The notes beneath the pieces are model-generated. The model saw only the letters and a list, made by a program, of their open reading frames with translations. It had not been told where the DNA came from and searched no databases. Shown in pieces: positions 53,494 through 61,875 of a stretch of 64,000 nt of DNA; positions within the stretch are counted from its first letter, which is position 1, and each line of letters starts with the position of its first letter. This DNA is from Herbiconiux sp. SALV-R1 (GTDB lineage Bacteria > Actinomycetota > Actinomycetes > Actinomycetales > Microbacteriaceae). The translations under genes and the position numbers were made by a program. The stretch covers positions 2,170,001 to 2,234,000 of the forward strand of contig NZ_CP053344.1 of NCBI RefSeq assembly GCF_013113715.1, written 5' to 3'.

Positions 53494-54572
53494 GGTGTCA
53501 GCTTAGGGCTCGCCGCCGACGCTCCGGGGGCCCCGAGCTGCAGCCGATCGGCGACCTCGGCGAGCGCTTCGGCGAACTCGCGTTCGTGCCCGTCGGCGGC
53601 CCCGCCCGAGAGGTTCACGCCCACGACGCCGTCGAGCTCGAGCAGCCGCTCGCTGAGGACGAGCGCCGCGTCGATCCCCGCGCGGCGGGGGTCGCTGGAG
53701 GCGAGGATGCCGTCGAGGAACCCCTCGGGGAGCACGAGCGTGGTGAACGAGCGGAGCAGGGCGGCGCTGCCGTGGTCGACCACCATCGGAACGCAGGCGA
53801 TGAAGCCCGGGGCGGCGCCCGCATCCCGGCTCTCGGCGATGAAGCGGCGCACGGGCTCGGCACCGCCGGCGTGGTTGACGAAGCAGATCTCTGCGCCCGC
53901 CCGCACCTTCTCGGCGAGCCGGGCGGCGCGGCGGTCGTGCGGCGGGGTCGTCGGGGACTCGCCGACCGAGACGAGGTGCCCCGCACGCCGGGCGAGCGCG
54001 GCGACCCGGGTGGAGTCGAGGTCGAAGACCGGCTTCGCGTCAGGGCGGTCGCCGGTGAGGGTGTGGTCGCCGGTCACGCAGTGCACCGCGGCGACGCCCA
54101 CCTCGGCGAGACCGGCGAGCTCGCCCTCGAGGGCGACGCGGTTGCGGTCGCGGCAGTTCAGACCCGTCCACACGGGCAGGCCGCGCTGCTGGATGAGGTG
54201 GGCCCGGTAGGCCGGGGAGAACTGCACGCGGCTGCGGCCGGAGTCGCCCGCGAGCACGGCGTCGACGCGGCCGGCGAGGGCGTCAACGCACTCCTCGAGC
54301 GACGCGCGGTCGAGGGCGCGGCCCGGGAAGTCGGCGACGACGACCTGCCGGGTGGCGAGCAGGTCGCGCATCGCCGACGCTCCGTGCCGTGGTGCTGTCG
54401 GCGAGTTCTCGTCGGGGCCTTCTCCCCCGCCCTTCCAGCGCACGGTCGGCAGGTCGAGGAACACGCAGCGGAACGCGCCCACCTCGCAGCTGCCGTCGAA
54501 GTCGACGCCCCCGCACGGGCCGTACTCCATGTGTTTGGGACAGGCCTCCCGCAGCTCGGTCGTCACGCTCAT
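53490..54572 (-). CDS. MTHFR-like protein with N-terminal Cys-rich MTHFR_C-type segment
   Basis: The 360-aa product starts with CPKHMEYGPCGGVDFDGSCEVGAFRCVF, a Cys-rich element usually found in the separate C-terminal methylenetetrahydrofolate reductase module. A TIM-barrel MTHFR-like domain follows (about residues 75-345). Inside it, VWTGLNCRDRNRVALEGELAGLAEVGVAAVHCVTGDH is the family's folate/flavin strand, and GFIACVPMVVDHGSAALL and VGVNLSGGA come later. The order of the two parts is unusual. A role in one-carbon chemistry is likely, but whether it reduces methylene-folate is uncertain. It is translationally coupled to the decarboxylase gene and divergent from allB (146-nt gap with a GTGTTYCAGCG direct repeat at 54604 and 54627). 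Confidence 0.78.
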   Translation of the reverse strand: MSVTTELREACPKHMEYGPCGGVDFDGSCEVGAFRCVFLDLPTVRWKGGGEGPDENSPTAPRHGASAMRDLLATRQVVVADFPGRALDRASLEECVDALAGRVDAVLAGDSGRSRVQFSPAYRAHLIQQRGLPVWTGLNCRDRNRVALEGELAGLAEVGVAAVHCVTGDHTLTGDRPDAKPVFDLDSTRVAALARRAGHLVSVGESPTTPPHDRRAARLAEKVRAGAEICFVNHAGGAEPVRRFIAESRDAGAAPGFIACVPMVVDHGSAALLRSFTTLVLPEGFLDGILASSDPRRAGIDAALVLSERLLELDGVVGVNLSGGAADGHEREFAEALAEVADRLQLGAPGASAASPKLTP

Positions 54573-54718
54573 CCGGTCATGGTAGCCACGCGCTGTGACG
54601 GGGGTGTTTCAGCGAGGGCTCGCGCCGTGTTCCAGCGGCACCGGGCTGTCGGAGGGTCGCCCTAAGGTGGTGGGGAGCACCGGCCACGAGGTACCGGCAC
54701 CAGAGCGAGGAGTCATCG

Positions 54719-56116
54719 ATGAGCAACCCCTACGACCTGGTCGTGCATGCCGAGACCGTCTTCGTCGACGGCGAGTGGCGGGCCGCCTCCATCGCGGTGC
54801 GCGACGGGGTGGTCGCTGCGATCGCCGAGTTCGACGAGGAGGTCCCGGCGCACCAGGTGGTCACCCTGCCCGAGGGTCAGGTGCTCGTGCCGGGCATCGT
54901 CGACACCCACGTGCACGTGAACGAGCCGGGGCGCACCGAGTGGGAGGGCTTCGACACGGGAACACGGGCGGCCGCCGCGGGCGGCGTCACGACCATCGTC
55001 GACATGCCGCTCAACAGCATCCCGCCCACCACCACCGTCGAGGCGCTCGAGCTCAAGCGCTCCGCCGCGGCGCCGCAGGCGCGGGTCGACGTGGGCTTCT
55101 GGGGCGGCGCCATCCCGTCGAGCCTCGGCGGCCTCGAGCCGCTCTGGAACGAGGGGGTGTTCGGGTTCAAGTGCTTCCTCTCCCCCTCGGGTGTCGACGA
55201 GTTCCCCCACCTCGGCACCGAGCAGCTGAACGCCGCCCTCGCCGAGATCGCCGGCTTCGGCGGGCTGCTCATCGTGCACGCCGAAGACCCCGACGTGCTC
55301 GACGCCGTCGCCTCCGCGTCTCCCGGTGGGCCGGGCTACCTCGACTTCGTGGCCTCGCGCCCCGACCTCTCGGAGGAGGATGCGATCGCCCACGTCATCG
55401 CGGGGGTGCGCGCCACGGGCGCCCGAGCGCACATCCTGCACCTCTCCAGCGCACGCGCCCTCGACGCGCTGCGGGCCGCGAAGGCGGAGGGCCTGCCCAT
55501 CACCGCCGAGACCTGCCCGCACTACCTGAGCTTCTCGGCCGAGCACATCCCCGACGGGGCGACGCATTACAAGTGCTGCCCGCCCATCCGCGACGAGGGC
55601 AACCGCGACCTGCTCTGGGAGGGGCTGCTCGACGGCGCCATCGACCTCATCGCGAGCGACCACTCCCCCTCCACCGCCGAGCTCAAGTTCGCCGGCTCCG
55701 GCGACTTCGCCGAGGCCTGGGGCGGCATCTCGGGGCTGCAGCTGTCGTTCCCCGCGGTGTGGACGGCGGCGCGCGAGCGCGGTATCCCGCTCGAGCGGGT
55801 GCTGGGGTGGATGGCCGTGAACACGGCGGCGCTCGTGGGGCTGGCCTCGAAGGGTGCGATCGCGGTCGGCGCCGACGCCGACCTCGTCGCCTTCGCACCC
55901 GAGGAGACCTTCGTGGTCGCCGCCGACGAGCTCGAGCACAAGAACAAGGTGTCGGCCTACGACGGCAGCACGCTCCACGGCGTGGTACACACCACGTGGC
56001 TCGCGGGTGAGGTCGTGCACGTCGCGGGCGACCGCCCGGGTGCGCCCGAGCGGGTGCCGAGCGGGCGACTGCTCACCCGTCCTGGCGCCGGGCTCGACGG
56101 CCGTTCCACCGAGTGA
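54719..56116 (+). CDS. allB: Allantoinase
   Basis: Allantoinase opens the hydantoin ring of allantoin to allantoate. The 465-aa product has the full binuclear metal site: DTHVHVNEPGRTEWEGFDTGT, the carboxylated Lys in FGFKCFLSPSG, VHAED, AHILHLSSA and DLIASDHSPST. ETCPHYLSFSAEHIPDGATHYKCCPPIRD and the Gly-rich AWGGISGLQLSFP are diagnostic for AllB against dihydropyrimidinases. Uricase follows on the same strand after 127 nt, so the two supply consecutive parts of urate breakdown. Confidence 0.95.
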   Translation: MSNPYDLVVHAETVFVDGEWRAASIAVRDGVVAAIAEFDEEVPAHQVVTLPEGQVLVPGIVDTHVHVNEPGRTEWEGFDTGTRAAAAGGVTTIVDMPLNSIPPTTTVEALELKRSAAAPQARVDVGFWGGAIPSSLGGLEPLWNEGVFGFKCFLSPSGVDEFPHLGTEQLNAALAEIAGFGGLLIVHAEDPDVLDAVASASPGGPGYLDFVASRPDLSEEDAIAHVIAGVRATGARAHILHLSSARALDALRAAKAEGLPITAETCPHYLSFSAEHIPDGATHYKCCPPIRDEGNRDLLWEGLLDGAIDLIASDHSPSTAELKFAGSGDFAEAWGGISGLQLSFPAVWTAARERGIPLERVLGWMAVNTAALVGLASKGAIAVGADADLVAFAPEETFVVAADELEHKNKVSAYDGSTLHGVVHTTWLAGEVVHVAGDRPGAPERVPSGRLLTRPGAGLDGRSTE

Positions 56117-56243
56117 ACCCCCTTGTAAACAGATCGTAAAATCAGGCGGCGGCCCCGCGCATCCGTTCTTCGGCGGTGAGGGCAGGCGCAAGACTTGAGG
56201 CGCGCACCACTCATGCGACCCGGTGCGCAGTGAGCAGGAGAGC

Positions 56244-57164
56244 ATGTCGATCGTCCTCGGACCGCACCAGTACGGCAAGGCGGAGAACCGCATCGTGAGG
56301 GTGTACCGCGACACCGCGCGGCATGAGATCCACGACGTGAACGTCTCGACCGCGCTGCGCGGAGCCTTCGACGCGGCGCACCTCGTGGGCGACCAGAGTG
56401 CTGTGCTGCCCACCGACACGCAGAAGCAGACCGCCTACTCCTACGCGAAGGAGAAGGGGCTCACCTCGATCGAGAGCTACGGGCTCGTGCTCGGCACCCA
56501 CTTCGTCGACGACGTCGAGCCGGTCTCGGGAGCCCGCATCGAGATCGAGGAGTACGCCTGGGAGCGCGCCGTCGTCGACGGCGTGGAGCACGACCACGCG
56601 TTCGTGCGCAAGGGCCAGGAGGTGCGCACCGCCGCCATCACGGTGGAGGGCAAGGGCGCCGAGCAGAAGACCTGGGTCATCGGCGGCTTCAAGGAGCTCG
56701 TGCTGCTGAAGACCACGGGGTCGGAGTTCAAGGACTTCCTCGAGAACTCCTACACGTTGCTGCAGCCGACGACCGACCGCATCATGGCGACCTCGCTGGT
56801 GGCCAAGTGGCGGTTCTTCGAGCCGGCCGAGGGGTGGGAGTCGATCGACTGGGAGGCCACCTACGCCGGCATCAAGCAGACGATGGTGTCGGTGTTCGCC
56901 TCGCTGCACTCGCTCGCCCTCCAGCAGACGCTGTACGAGATGGGCAAGGCCGTGCTCGAGGCCTACCCGTTCCTCGCCGAGATCAGGATGGCGGCGCCCA
57001 ACAAGCACCACTTCCTCTACGACCTCTCGCCCTTCGGCGTCGCCAACGACAACGAGGTGTTCAACGCCGACGACCGCCCCTACGGCCTCATCCAGGCCTC
57101 CGTGCTCCGCGACGACGCACCCCCCGCCGGCCCGGCCTGGGACATCGCCGGCGGCTTCGCGTAG
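56244..57164 (+). CDS. uox: Uricase (urate oxidase)
   Basis: Cofactor-free urate oxidase converts urate and oxygen to 5-hydroxyisourate and hydrogen peroxide. The 306-aa product has the twin T-fold pattern. KAENRIVRVYRDTARHEIHDVNVSTALRG and VLPTDTQKQTAYSYAKEKG supply the catalytic Lys and Thr-Asp. FKDFLENSYTLLQPTTDRIMATSL is the substrate-binding Phe/Arg region, followed by EIRMAAPNKHHFLYDL with the conserved Asn-Lys-His. The ATG (56244) has AGGAG upstream; a GTG seven codons earlier was rejected. A perfect hairpin follows the gene. Confidence 0.95.
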   Translation: MSIVLGPHQYGKAENRIVRVYRDTARHEIHDVNVSTALRGAFDAAHLVGDQSAVLPTDTQKQTAYSYAKEKGLTSIESYGLVLGTHFVDDVEPVSGARIEIEEYAWERAVVDGVEHDHAFVRKGQEVRTAAITVEGKGAEQKTWVIGGFKELVLLKTTGSEFKDFLENSYTLLQPTTDRIMATSLVAKWRFFEPAEGWESIDWEATYAGIKQTMVSVFASLHSLALQQTLYEMGKAVLEAYPFLAEIRMAAPNKHHFLYDLSPFGVANDNEVFNADDRPYGLIQASVLRDDAPPAGPAWDIAGGFA

Positions 57165-57181
57165 GCCGCGCCGTCGCTTTC

Positions 57182-57231
57182 TTGCGGACAAAGTCCGTCC
57201 GAAACCACATTCGGACGGACTTTGTCCGCAA
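57182..57231. terminator. Perfect 22-bp bidirectional terminator-like hairpin
   Basis: The arms at 57182-57203 and 57210-57231 are perfect inverted copies beginning TTGCGGACAAAGTCC, with a 6-nt loop. The hairpin lies between convergent uricase (stop at 57164) and hiuH (stop at 57254). A short A-run follows on the plus strand and T-runs flank both sides (CTTTCTT and AAAAAGG), so either strand can present a weak U-tract. Confidence 0.75.
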
Positions 57232-57253
57232 AAAGGTGGTCAGGGGCGGGGGG

Positions 57254-57604
57254 TCAGCTCCCCCGGTACGTCGAGTAGGCGAAGGGGCTCAGCAGGAGCG
57301 GCACGTGGTAGTGCGCGGCGGGGTCGGTGAGCTCGAACACGATCTGCACCTCGGGGTAGAACGCGCGGACCTCCTGCTCGTGGAAGTACACCTCGGTGTC
57401 GAAGCTGAGGCGGTAGCGCCCGGCGGGCAGCTCGGTGGGGCCGAGCGCGGTGGCGCGCCCGTCGGCGTCGGTCTCGGCCGACGCGATCATCACCCAGTTC
57501 CCGAGGTCGTCGTGCTCGAGCCGCACCGGCACCCCCGCCGCCGGCAACCCGATGCCCGAATCGAGCACGTGCGTCGTCACCTTGCTGCGGGCGTGGGCGT
57601 TCAT
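57254..57604 (-). CDS. hiuH: 5-hydroxyisourate hydrolase (transthyretin-like)
   Basis: HIUase converts the uricase product to OHCU. The 116-aa product has the three catalytic elements: THVLDSGIGLPAAGVPV (His), the Arg of VPVRLE, and the C-terminal tetrapeptide YRGS. YHVPLLLSPFAYSTYRGS is the family's closing signature. The ATG (57604) overlaps the uraD stop by 4 nt, so the next two steps after uricase are coupled on the opposite strand. Confidence 0.95.
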   Translation of the reverse strand: MNAHARSKVTTHVLDSGIGLPAAGVPVRLEHDDLGNWVMIASAETDADGRATALGPTELPAGRYRLSFDTEVYFHEQEVRAFYPEVQIVFELTDPAAHYHVPLLLSPFAYSTYRGS

Positions 57605-58152
57605 GCGTCTCCTTCGGCGAGGGGTGAGGCACCGGATGCTGCGGTCGCCCCGGTTCCGGATGCTGCGGTGGGCGGGTAGAGGGTAGCCAGCCGCAGCAGG
57701 GTGATGTCGTGAAGCTCCGACGCGACCGTAGCCGCCTCCGTGGCGTCGTCGAGCTGGAGCCGGCGGGTGAGTTCGGTGAGGATCTCGGCGCGTCCCCGCC
57801 CTGCCGCCCTGATGAGGAACACGCGGTCGAAGCGCTCCTCGTAGGCGGCGTTGCCGTCGGTGATCGCCTGGGCGAGGGTCGCATCCGAGGCCTCGGCCGA
57901 CGACTGCTCCGAGCGGCTGAAGCGCTGCGACTGCCCGTCGCCCTGCGCCCGCTCGCCGATGCGCGGGTGGTGGGCGAGCGCGGCGTCGACCTCGGCCGGG
58001 GTGAGCGTGCGGGCCACGGCGTCGGCGGTGGCGAGGAGCTCGTCGTGCGAGACGAAGGGCGCGGCCCCGGCGACCTCGTCGACGAAGCGATCGACCGCCA
58101 GGCACGACCTCAGCGCGTCGCGCAACTCCCCCGAATCCACCACGCGTGTCAT
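57601..58152 (-). CDS. uraD: OHCU decarboxylase
   Basis: The enzyme decarboxylates 2-oxo-4-hydroxy-4-carboxy-5-ureidoimidazoline to S-allantoin. The 183-aa all-alpha protein has the catalytic motif LAHHPRIGERAQG (His and Arg), then SAEASDATLAQAITDGNAAYEERFDRVFLIRAAGRG with the conserved Glu and Phe. The C-terminal 20 residues (ASGTGATAASGAS) are low-complexity. It leads a two-gene unit with hiuH and is divergent from mocA by 14 nt. Confidence 0.93.
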   Translation of the reverse strand: MTRVVDSGELRDALRSCLAVDRFVDEVAGAAPFVSHDELLATADAVARTLTPAEVDAALAHHPRIGERAQGDGQSQRFSRSEQSSAEASDATLAQAITDGNAAYEERFDRVFLIRAAGRGRAEILTELTRRLQLDDATEAATVASELHDITLLRLATLYPPTAASGTGATAASGASPLAEGDA

Positions 58153-58166
58153 GACTCGAGTTTACG

Positions 58167-58931
58167 ATGAGCACCATGCACCCCGATGCCACCGAGCCCA
58201 CCCGCGGCAGGGCGACAGGGGTGCTGCTCGCCGCCGGCGCGGGCACGCGCATGGGGCTGCCGAAAGCGCTCGTCACCGACCCCGAGACGGGTGAGCCGTG
58301 GCTGAGGCGCGGCATCCGCACGCTCGTCGAGGGCGGCTGCTCCGCGGTCGTCGTCGTGCTCGGGGCGTGCGCCGCCCAAGCGCGCGAGCTGCTCGCCGCG
58401 CGCGCGCTGCTCGCCTCCGAGGCGGGAGACCTGGCCACACGAGGCGCTCACGGGCGAACTATCCCGGGCAGCAGTTCCGAGGTGCCGATCACGGTCGTCG
58501 AAGCATCCGACTGGCACGCCGGCCTCTCCGCCTCGCTCCGAACCGGCCTCGACTCCGTCGACGCCTCCACCTCCGACGCCGCCCTCATCACCCTCGTCGA
58601 CCTCCCCCGCCTGACCGCCGCATCCGTCGCACGCCTGCTCGAGCCGCCCTCCCTGCGCACCGCCCTGCGCCAGGCGGTCTACGACGGCCGGCCCGGGCAT
58701 CCGGTGCTCGTCGGAACCGACCACCTCGCGAACCTCGCCGCCTCCCTCACCGGAGACCGCGGGGCGCGCCCGTACCTCCGCGCGCACGGCGTCGACGAGG
58801 TCGACTGCACCGACCTCGGCGGAGGCGACGACATCGACGAGCCCGTCGACGAGCCCGGCGTCGGACCCAGCGACGAGCCGGTCGACGTCCCCCTGCGAGC
58901 CGGCCGGGAATCGGGAACACCGCGCGAGTGA
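58167..58931 (+). CDS. mocA: MocA-like molybdenum cofactor cytidylyl/nucleotidyl-transferase
   Basis: The 254-aa product has the NTP-transferase motif GVLLAAGAGTRMGLPKALV (residues 18-36). A Rossmann-like body follows with DWHAGLSASLRTGLDSVD, LITLVDLPRLTAASV (metal-binding LVDLP) and YDGRPGHPVLVG. This is the MocA/MobA-like family that makes the cytosine dinucleotide (MCD) form of Moco used by some Mo hydroxylases. The last 35 residues are acidic Asp/Pro repeats, outside the fold. Presence within the purine genes fits service to the hydroxylase at 33460. ATG 58176 is an alternative start. Confidence 0.8.
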   Translation: MSTMHPDATEPTRGRATGVLLAAGAGTRMGLPKALVTDPETGEPWLRRGIRTLVEGGCSAVVVVLGACAAQARELLAARALLASEAGDLATRGAHGRTIPGSSSEVPITVVEASDWHAGLSASLRTGLDSVDASTSDAALITLVDLPRLTAASVARLLEPPSLRTALRQAVYDGRPGHPVLVGTDHLANLAASLTGDRGARPYLRAHGVDEVDCTDLGGGDDIDEPVDEPGVGPSDEPVDVPLRAGRESGTPRE

Positions 58932-58948
58932 CACGGGTTGGGCTCTGC

Positions 58949-59599
58949 ATGACCGCAACAGGACTCACCACCATCGGATTCATCGGCTCGGGCAACATCG
59001 GAGGCCAACTCGCGCGACTCGCCGTCGCCCACGGCTACTCGGTCGTGCTCAGCAACTCTCGCGGGCCCGAGACCCTCACCGACCTCGTGGCCGAACTCGG
59101 CCCCCAGGCCATCGCGGGTACGCCCGAGGAAGCGGCTGCGGCGGGCGACCTGGTCGTGGTGACTGTTCCGCTGAAGGCCTACGAGCAGGTGCCGGTCGCA
59201 CCGCTCGAGGGCAAGGTGGTCGTCGACACGAACAACTACTACTTCGAGCGCGACGGACGCATCCCGGTGCTCGACGCCGGTGAGGCGACCGTGTCGGGAC
59301 TGCTGCAGGCGCACCTGCCGGGCTCGAATGTCGTGAAGGCGTTCAACAACATCATGGCCGCCGATCTCACCACCACGGGGTCGGCCACCGGAACCCCCGA
59401 CCGCCGCGCGCTGCCCATCGCCGGCGACGACGCCACGGCGAAGCAGCTCGTGGCCACGCTGCTCGACGAGTTCGGCTTCGACGCGGTCGACGCCGGCACC
59501 CTCGACGAGAGCTGGCGCTTCGAGCGCGATCGCCCCGCCTACGTCATCCGCATGACCGCCACCGAGATCCCCGCCAAGCTCGCCGAGGCCGTGCGCTAG
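58949..59599 (+). CDS. NADPH-dependent F420 reductase-like oxidoreductase
   Basis: The 216-aa product opens with the Rossmann motif IGFIGSGNIGGQLARLAVAHGYSVVLSNSRG, in which SNSRG after strand 2 suits NADP binding. It continues VVVTVPLKAYEQVP and VVVDTNNYYFERDG, then NVVKAFNNIMAADL and LPIAGDD, as in F420:NADP oxidoreductases and related reductases. A substrate is not assigned; it starts 17 nt after mocA and is probably co-transcribed. A hairpin follows the gene. Confidence 0.82.
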   Translation: MTATGLTTIGFIGSGNIGGQLARLAVAHGYSVVLSNSRGPETLTDLVAELGPQAIAGTPEEAAAAGDLVVVTVPLKAYEQVPVAPLEGKVVVDTNNYYFERDGRIPVLDAGEATVSGLLQAHLPGSNVVKAFNNIMAADLTTTGSATGTPDRRALPIAGDDATAKQLVATLLDEFGFDAVDAGTLDESWRFERDRPAYVIRMTATEIPAKLAEAVR

Positions 59600-59610
59600 A
59601 ACCACGGATG

Positions 59611-59640
59611 CGGGTGCCCGGCGACGGGGCCAGGCACCCG
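59611..59640. terminator. Hairpin between convergent genes
   Basis: CGGGTGCC (59611-59618) and GGCACCCG (59633-59640) form a perfect 8-bp stem with a 14-nt loop. It begins 11 nt past the reductase stop and ends 13 nt before the rpiR stop, so it can serve both. Confidence 0.55.
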
Positions 59641-59653
59641 AACCCGGGAGGCG

Positions 59654-60529
59654 CTACTCCAACTCGCCGAAGGCGTCGTACAGCGTGTTGATGGCGGCGA
59701 TGCGCGTGCGGGCGTCGCGGGGCCGCGCGGCGAGCGCGCCCGAGGCGAGCACGTTGACGAGGCTCATCGCGCTCGCGTAGCTGTCGAGCGGGGTCACGCT
59801 GTCGATCGGGCACTCGAGCCACAGCTGCGCGAACTCGGCGTACCGCCTGGCCGACGCGTCTCCGATCAGCAGCACGGACACGCCGCGCGCCGCGATTCCC
59901 TGCACCAGCCGCGCGAAGCCCGCCGGCCGTCGGCGGAACCCGAAGACCACGGCGACGTCGCGCGCATCCCGGTCGGCGAACTCCTCGGCGATGGTCTGGC
60001 CGGGCTGGGGCGCGAGCAGCACGCCCGTGCGCGCCTGCGCCAGCTGCTCGCGCAGGTGCAGCGCCGGCGCGAAGCTGTTGCGCATGCCCACGACCACCAC
60101 GGAACGGCTGTTGACGAGCAGCGAGATCGCCTGCTCGAGTCGCTCCGGGCCGAGCGAGTCGAGGCAGCGCCGAAGGTTCTCCACCTCGCGCACCAGGTGG
60201 GCGCTGAGATCGGCCGACGCCCCGGGCGTCGCTCCCCCGACCGGCACCCCCGACGAGCGCAGCGACCGCGCGTGCTCCCGCACCTCCTGGGCGTTCTCGA
60301 AGCCGAGTCGCCGGAACAGCCGCGACACCGTGGCCTTCGACACCCCGCTGCGGTGGGCGAGTTCGGTGCCCGAGTAAATGGCGAGGTCGGTGAGATGGTC
60401 GAGGATGAAGTCGGCGGCGCGCTGCTCCTGCGGCGACAGCTCCCCGTAGCTCTTGTCGATGCGCTGCCCGATGGTGAGCGGGCGGTCCGCGACCTCGTCG
60501 GGCCGCGTCTGCACGCCGACGCGGGTCAC
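59654..60529 (-). CDS. RpiR-family transcriptional regulator
   Basis: The 291-aa product has the RpiR HTH_6 domain (YGELSPQEQRAADFILDHLTDLAIYSGTELAHRSGVSKATVSRLFRRLGF, residues 28-78). A SIS domain follows (about 120-270): VNSRSVVVVGMRNSFAPALHLREQL, DVAVVFGFRRRP and SVLLIGDA. SIS domains bind sugar phosphates or other small ligands. The GTG start overlaps the allC stop by 4 nt, so the regulator is the last gene of pucG-allC-rpiR and probably controls ureide use. A GAAACG palindrome at 63209-63222 upstream of pucG is a candidate target. Confidence 0.9.
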   Translation of the reverse strand: MTRVGVQTRPDEVADRPLTIGQRIDKSYGELSPQEQRAADFILDHLTDLAIYSGTELAHRSGVSKATVSRLFRRLGFENAQEVREHARSLRSSGVPVGGATPGASADLSAHLVREVENLRRCLDSLGPERLEQAISLLVNSRSVVVVGMRNSFAPALHLREQLAQARTGVLLAPQPGQTIAEEFADRDARDVAVVFGFRRRPAGFARLVQGIAARGVSVLLIGDASARRYAEFAQLWLECPIDSVTPLDSYASAMSLVNVLASGALAARPRDARTRIAAINTLYDAFGELE

Positions 60530-61875
60530 AACCCCTGCTCCGTCTTCGCGGTCTCCCGCACCGGCTCCGCCTGCTCGGTCTGCTCCGCCAGCGCCAGCAC
60601 CGCCCGCTCGAACGCGTCGATGGTCTTCGCTACGTCGTCTTCGGTCACCTTCTCCTCGGGGTTGTGACTGACGCCGCCCTCGCAGCGCACGAACAGCATC
60701 CCGATCTCGGCGATCTCGGCGACCGCCATCGCGTCGTGCCCCGCCTTCGAGAACAGCGACATCGGCCGCTTGTCGCCCGTCGACCTGATGCCCTCGGCGA
60801 TCACCCCGCGCAGCCGCGCGCTGCAGACGGCGGCCGGTGCCGAGTGGGTCTCCACGCTGTCCCAGCGCAGTCGACGCTGCCGGCAGATGTCGTCGAGCAG
60901 GCCCTGGATGACCGTCCAGATGCGATCGCGCTCCGAGTCGTACTCACCGCGCAGGTCAAGGCTGAACTCGACCTTGCCCGGGATGACGTTCACCGCATCC
61001 GGGAACACCTGCAGGTGCCCGACCGTGGCGATGAGCTGCGCCGAGCGGGCGAGGCGTTCGATGGCGATGATCGCATCCGCCGCTCCCGCGAGTGCGTCGC
61101 GGCGGCGCTCATAGGGCGTTCCCGAGTGGCCGGCCTTTCCGGTGACGGTGAGGATGAAGCGGCGGGCCCCCGCGATCGACGACACGATGCCGAGGGCCTT
61201 GTTCTCGTCTTCGAGGTACGGGCCCTGCTCGATGTGCGCCTCGAGGTACCCGATGAGCTCGTCGGGGCGGCGCGCGGCGTCGCCCACCTTCGCCGGGTCG
61301 AGACCCCAGGCGGTGAACGCATCGCGGAGCGACACCCCGTCTTCGCCGTGCAGCTCCCACCACGCCTCGTCCCAGGTGCCGGCGAGCGCGCGGCTGCCGA
61401 GCAGGGCCCGGCCGAAGCGTGTGCCCTCCTCGTCGGCGAAGGCGACGACCTCGAGGGCGAACGGCAGTTTCCGGCCGGAAGCCTTGATGCGCTCGACGAC
61501 GGCGATCGCACTCAGCACACCCAGGATGCCGTCGTACTTGCCCGCGGCCGGCACGGTGTCGAGGTGGCTGCCGAGCAGCAGTGCCGGGAGCCCGGGCACG
61601 GCGCCCTCGAGGCGCCCGCACTGGTTGCCGGCGGCGTCTTGCCAGGTGGTCATGCCGGCGGCCTGCATCCACTCGGCGGCGAGGGCGTTGACCTGGCGGT
61701 GCTCCTCCGAGAGGTAGACGCGCTCGATGAGCCCGTCGGGCATCGAGGAGTATCCGGCGAGCACCTCGCAGCGGCGGAGGAGTTCGGCCGCGGTCGTGGT
61801 CTCGGGCACCTCGCGGGTGCCGGCCGCGGTGGCGGAGGCTCCGCCGGCGGTGGCGGGGGTCTCGACCGGGGTCAT
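60526..61875 (-). CDS. allC: Allantoate amidohydrolase (M20 family)
   Basis: The enzyme converts allantoate to ureidoglycine, CO2 and ammonia. The 449-aa product shows the binuclear metal ligands of the Zn-dependent amidase branch of M20: LLLGSHLDTVPAAGKYDGILGVL (His and Asp), VVAFADEEGTRFGRALLGSRALAG (catalytic Glu pair) and YLEAHIEQGPYLEDENKALGIV (His). MSLFSKAGHDAMAVA supplies the final His. TGKAGHSGTPYERRRDAL is the dimer/lid region. The first 25 residues are Ala/Thr-rich. It is coupled to pucG (ATGA) upstream and rpiR downstream; related N-carbamoyl amidases are less likely in this context. Confidence 0.9.
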   Translation of the reverse strand: MTPVETPATAGGASATAAGTREVPETTTAAELLRRCEVLAGYSSMPDGLIERVYLSEEHRQVNALAAEWMQAAGMTTWQDAAGNQCGRLEGAVPGLPALLLGSHLDTVPAAGKYDGILGVLSAIAVVERIKASGRKLPFALEVVAFADEEGTRFGRALLGSRALAGTWDEAWWELHGEDGVSLRDAFTAWGLDPAKVGDAARRPDELIGYLEAHIEQGPYLEDENKALGIVSSIAGARRFILTVTGKAGHSGTPYERRRDALAGAADAIIAIERLARSAQLIATVGHLQVFPDAVNVIPGKVEFSLDLRGEYDSERDRIWTVIQGLLDDICRQRRLRWDSVETHSAPAAVCSARLRGVIAEGIRSTGDKRPMSLFSKAGHDAMAVAEIAEIGMLFVRCEGGVSHNPEEKVTEDDVAKTIDAFERAVLALAEQTEQAEPVRETAKTEQGL

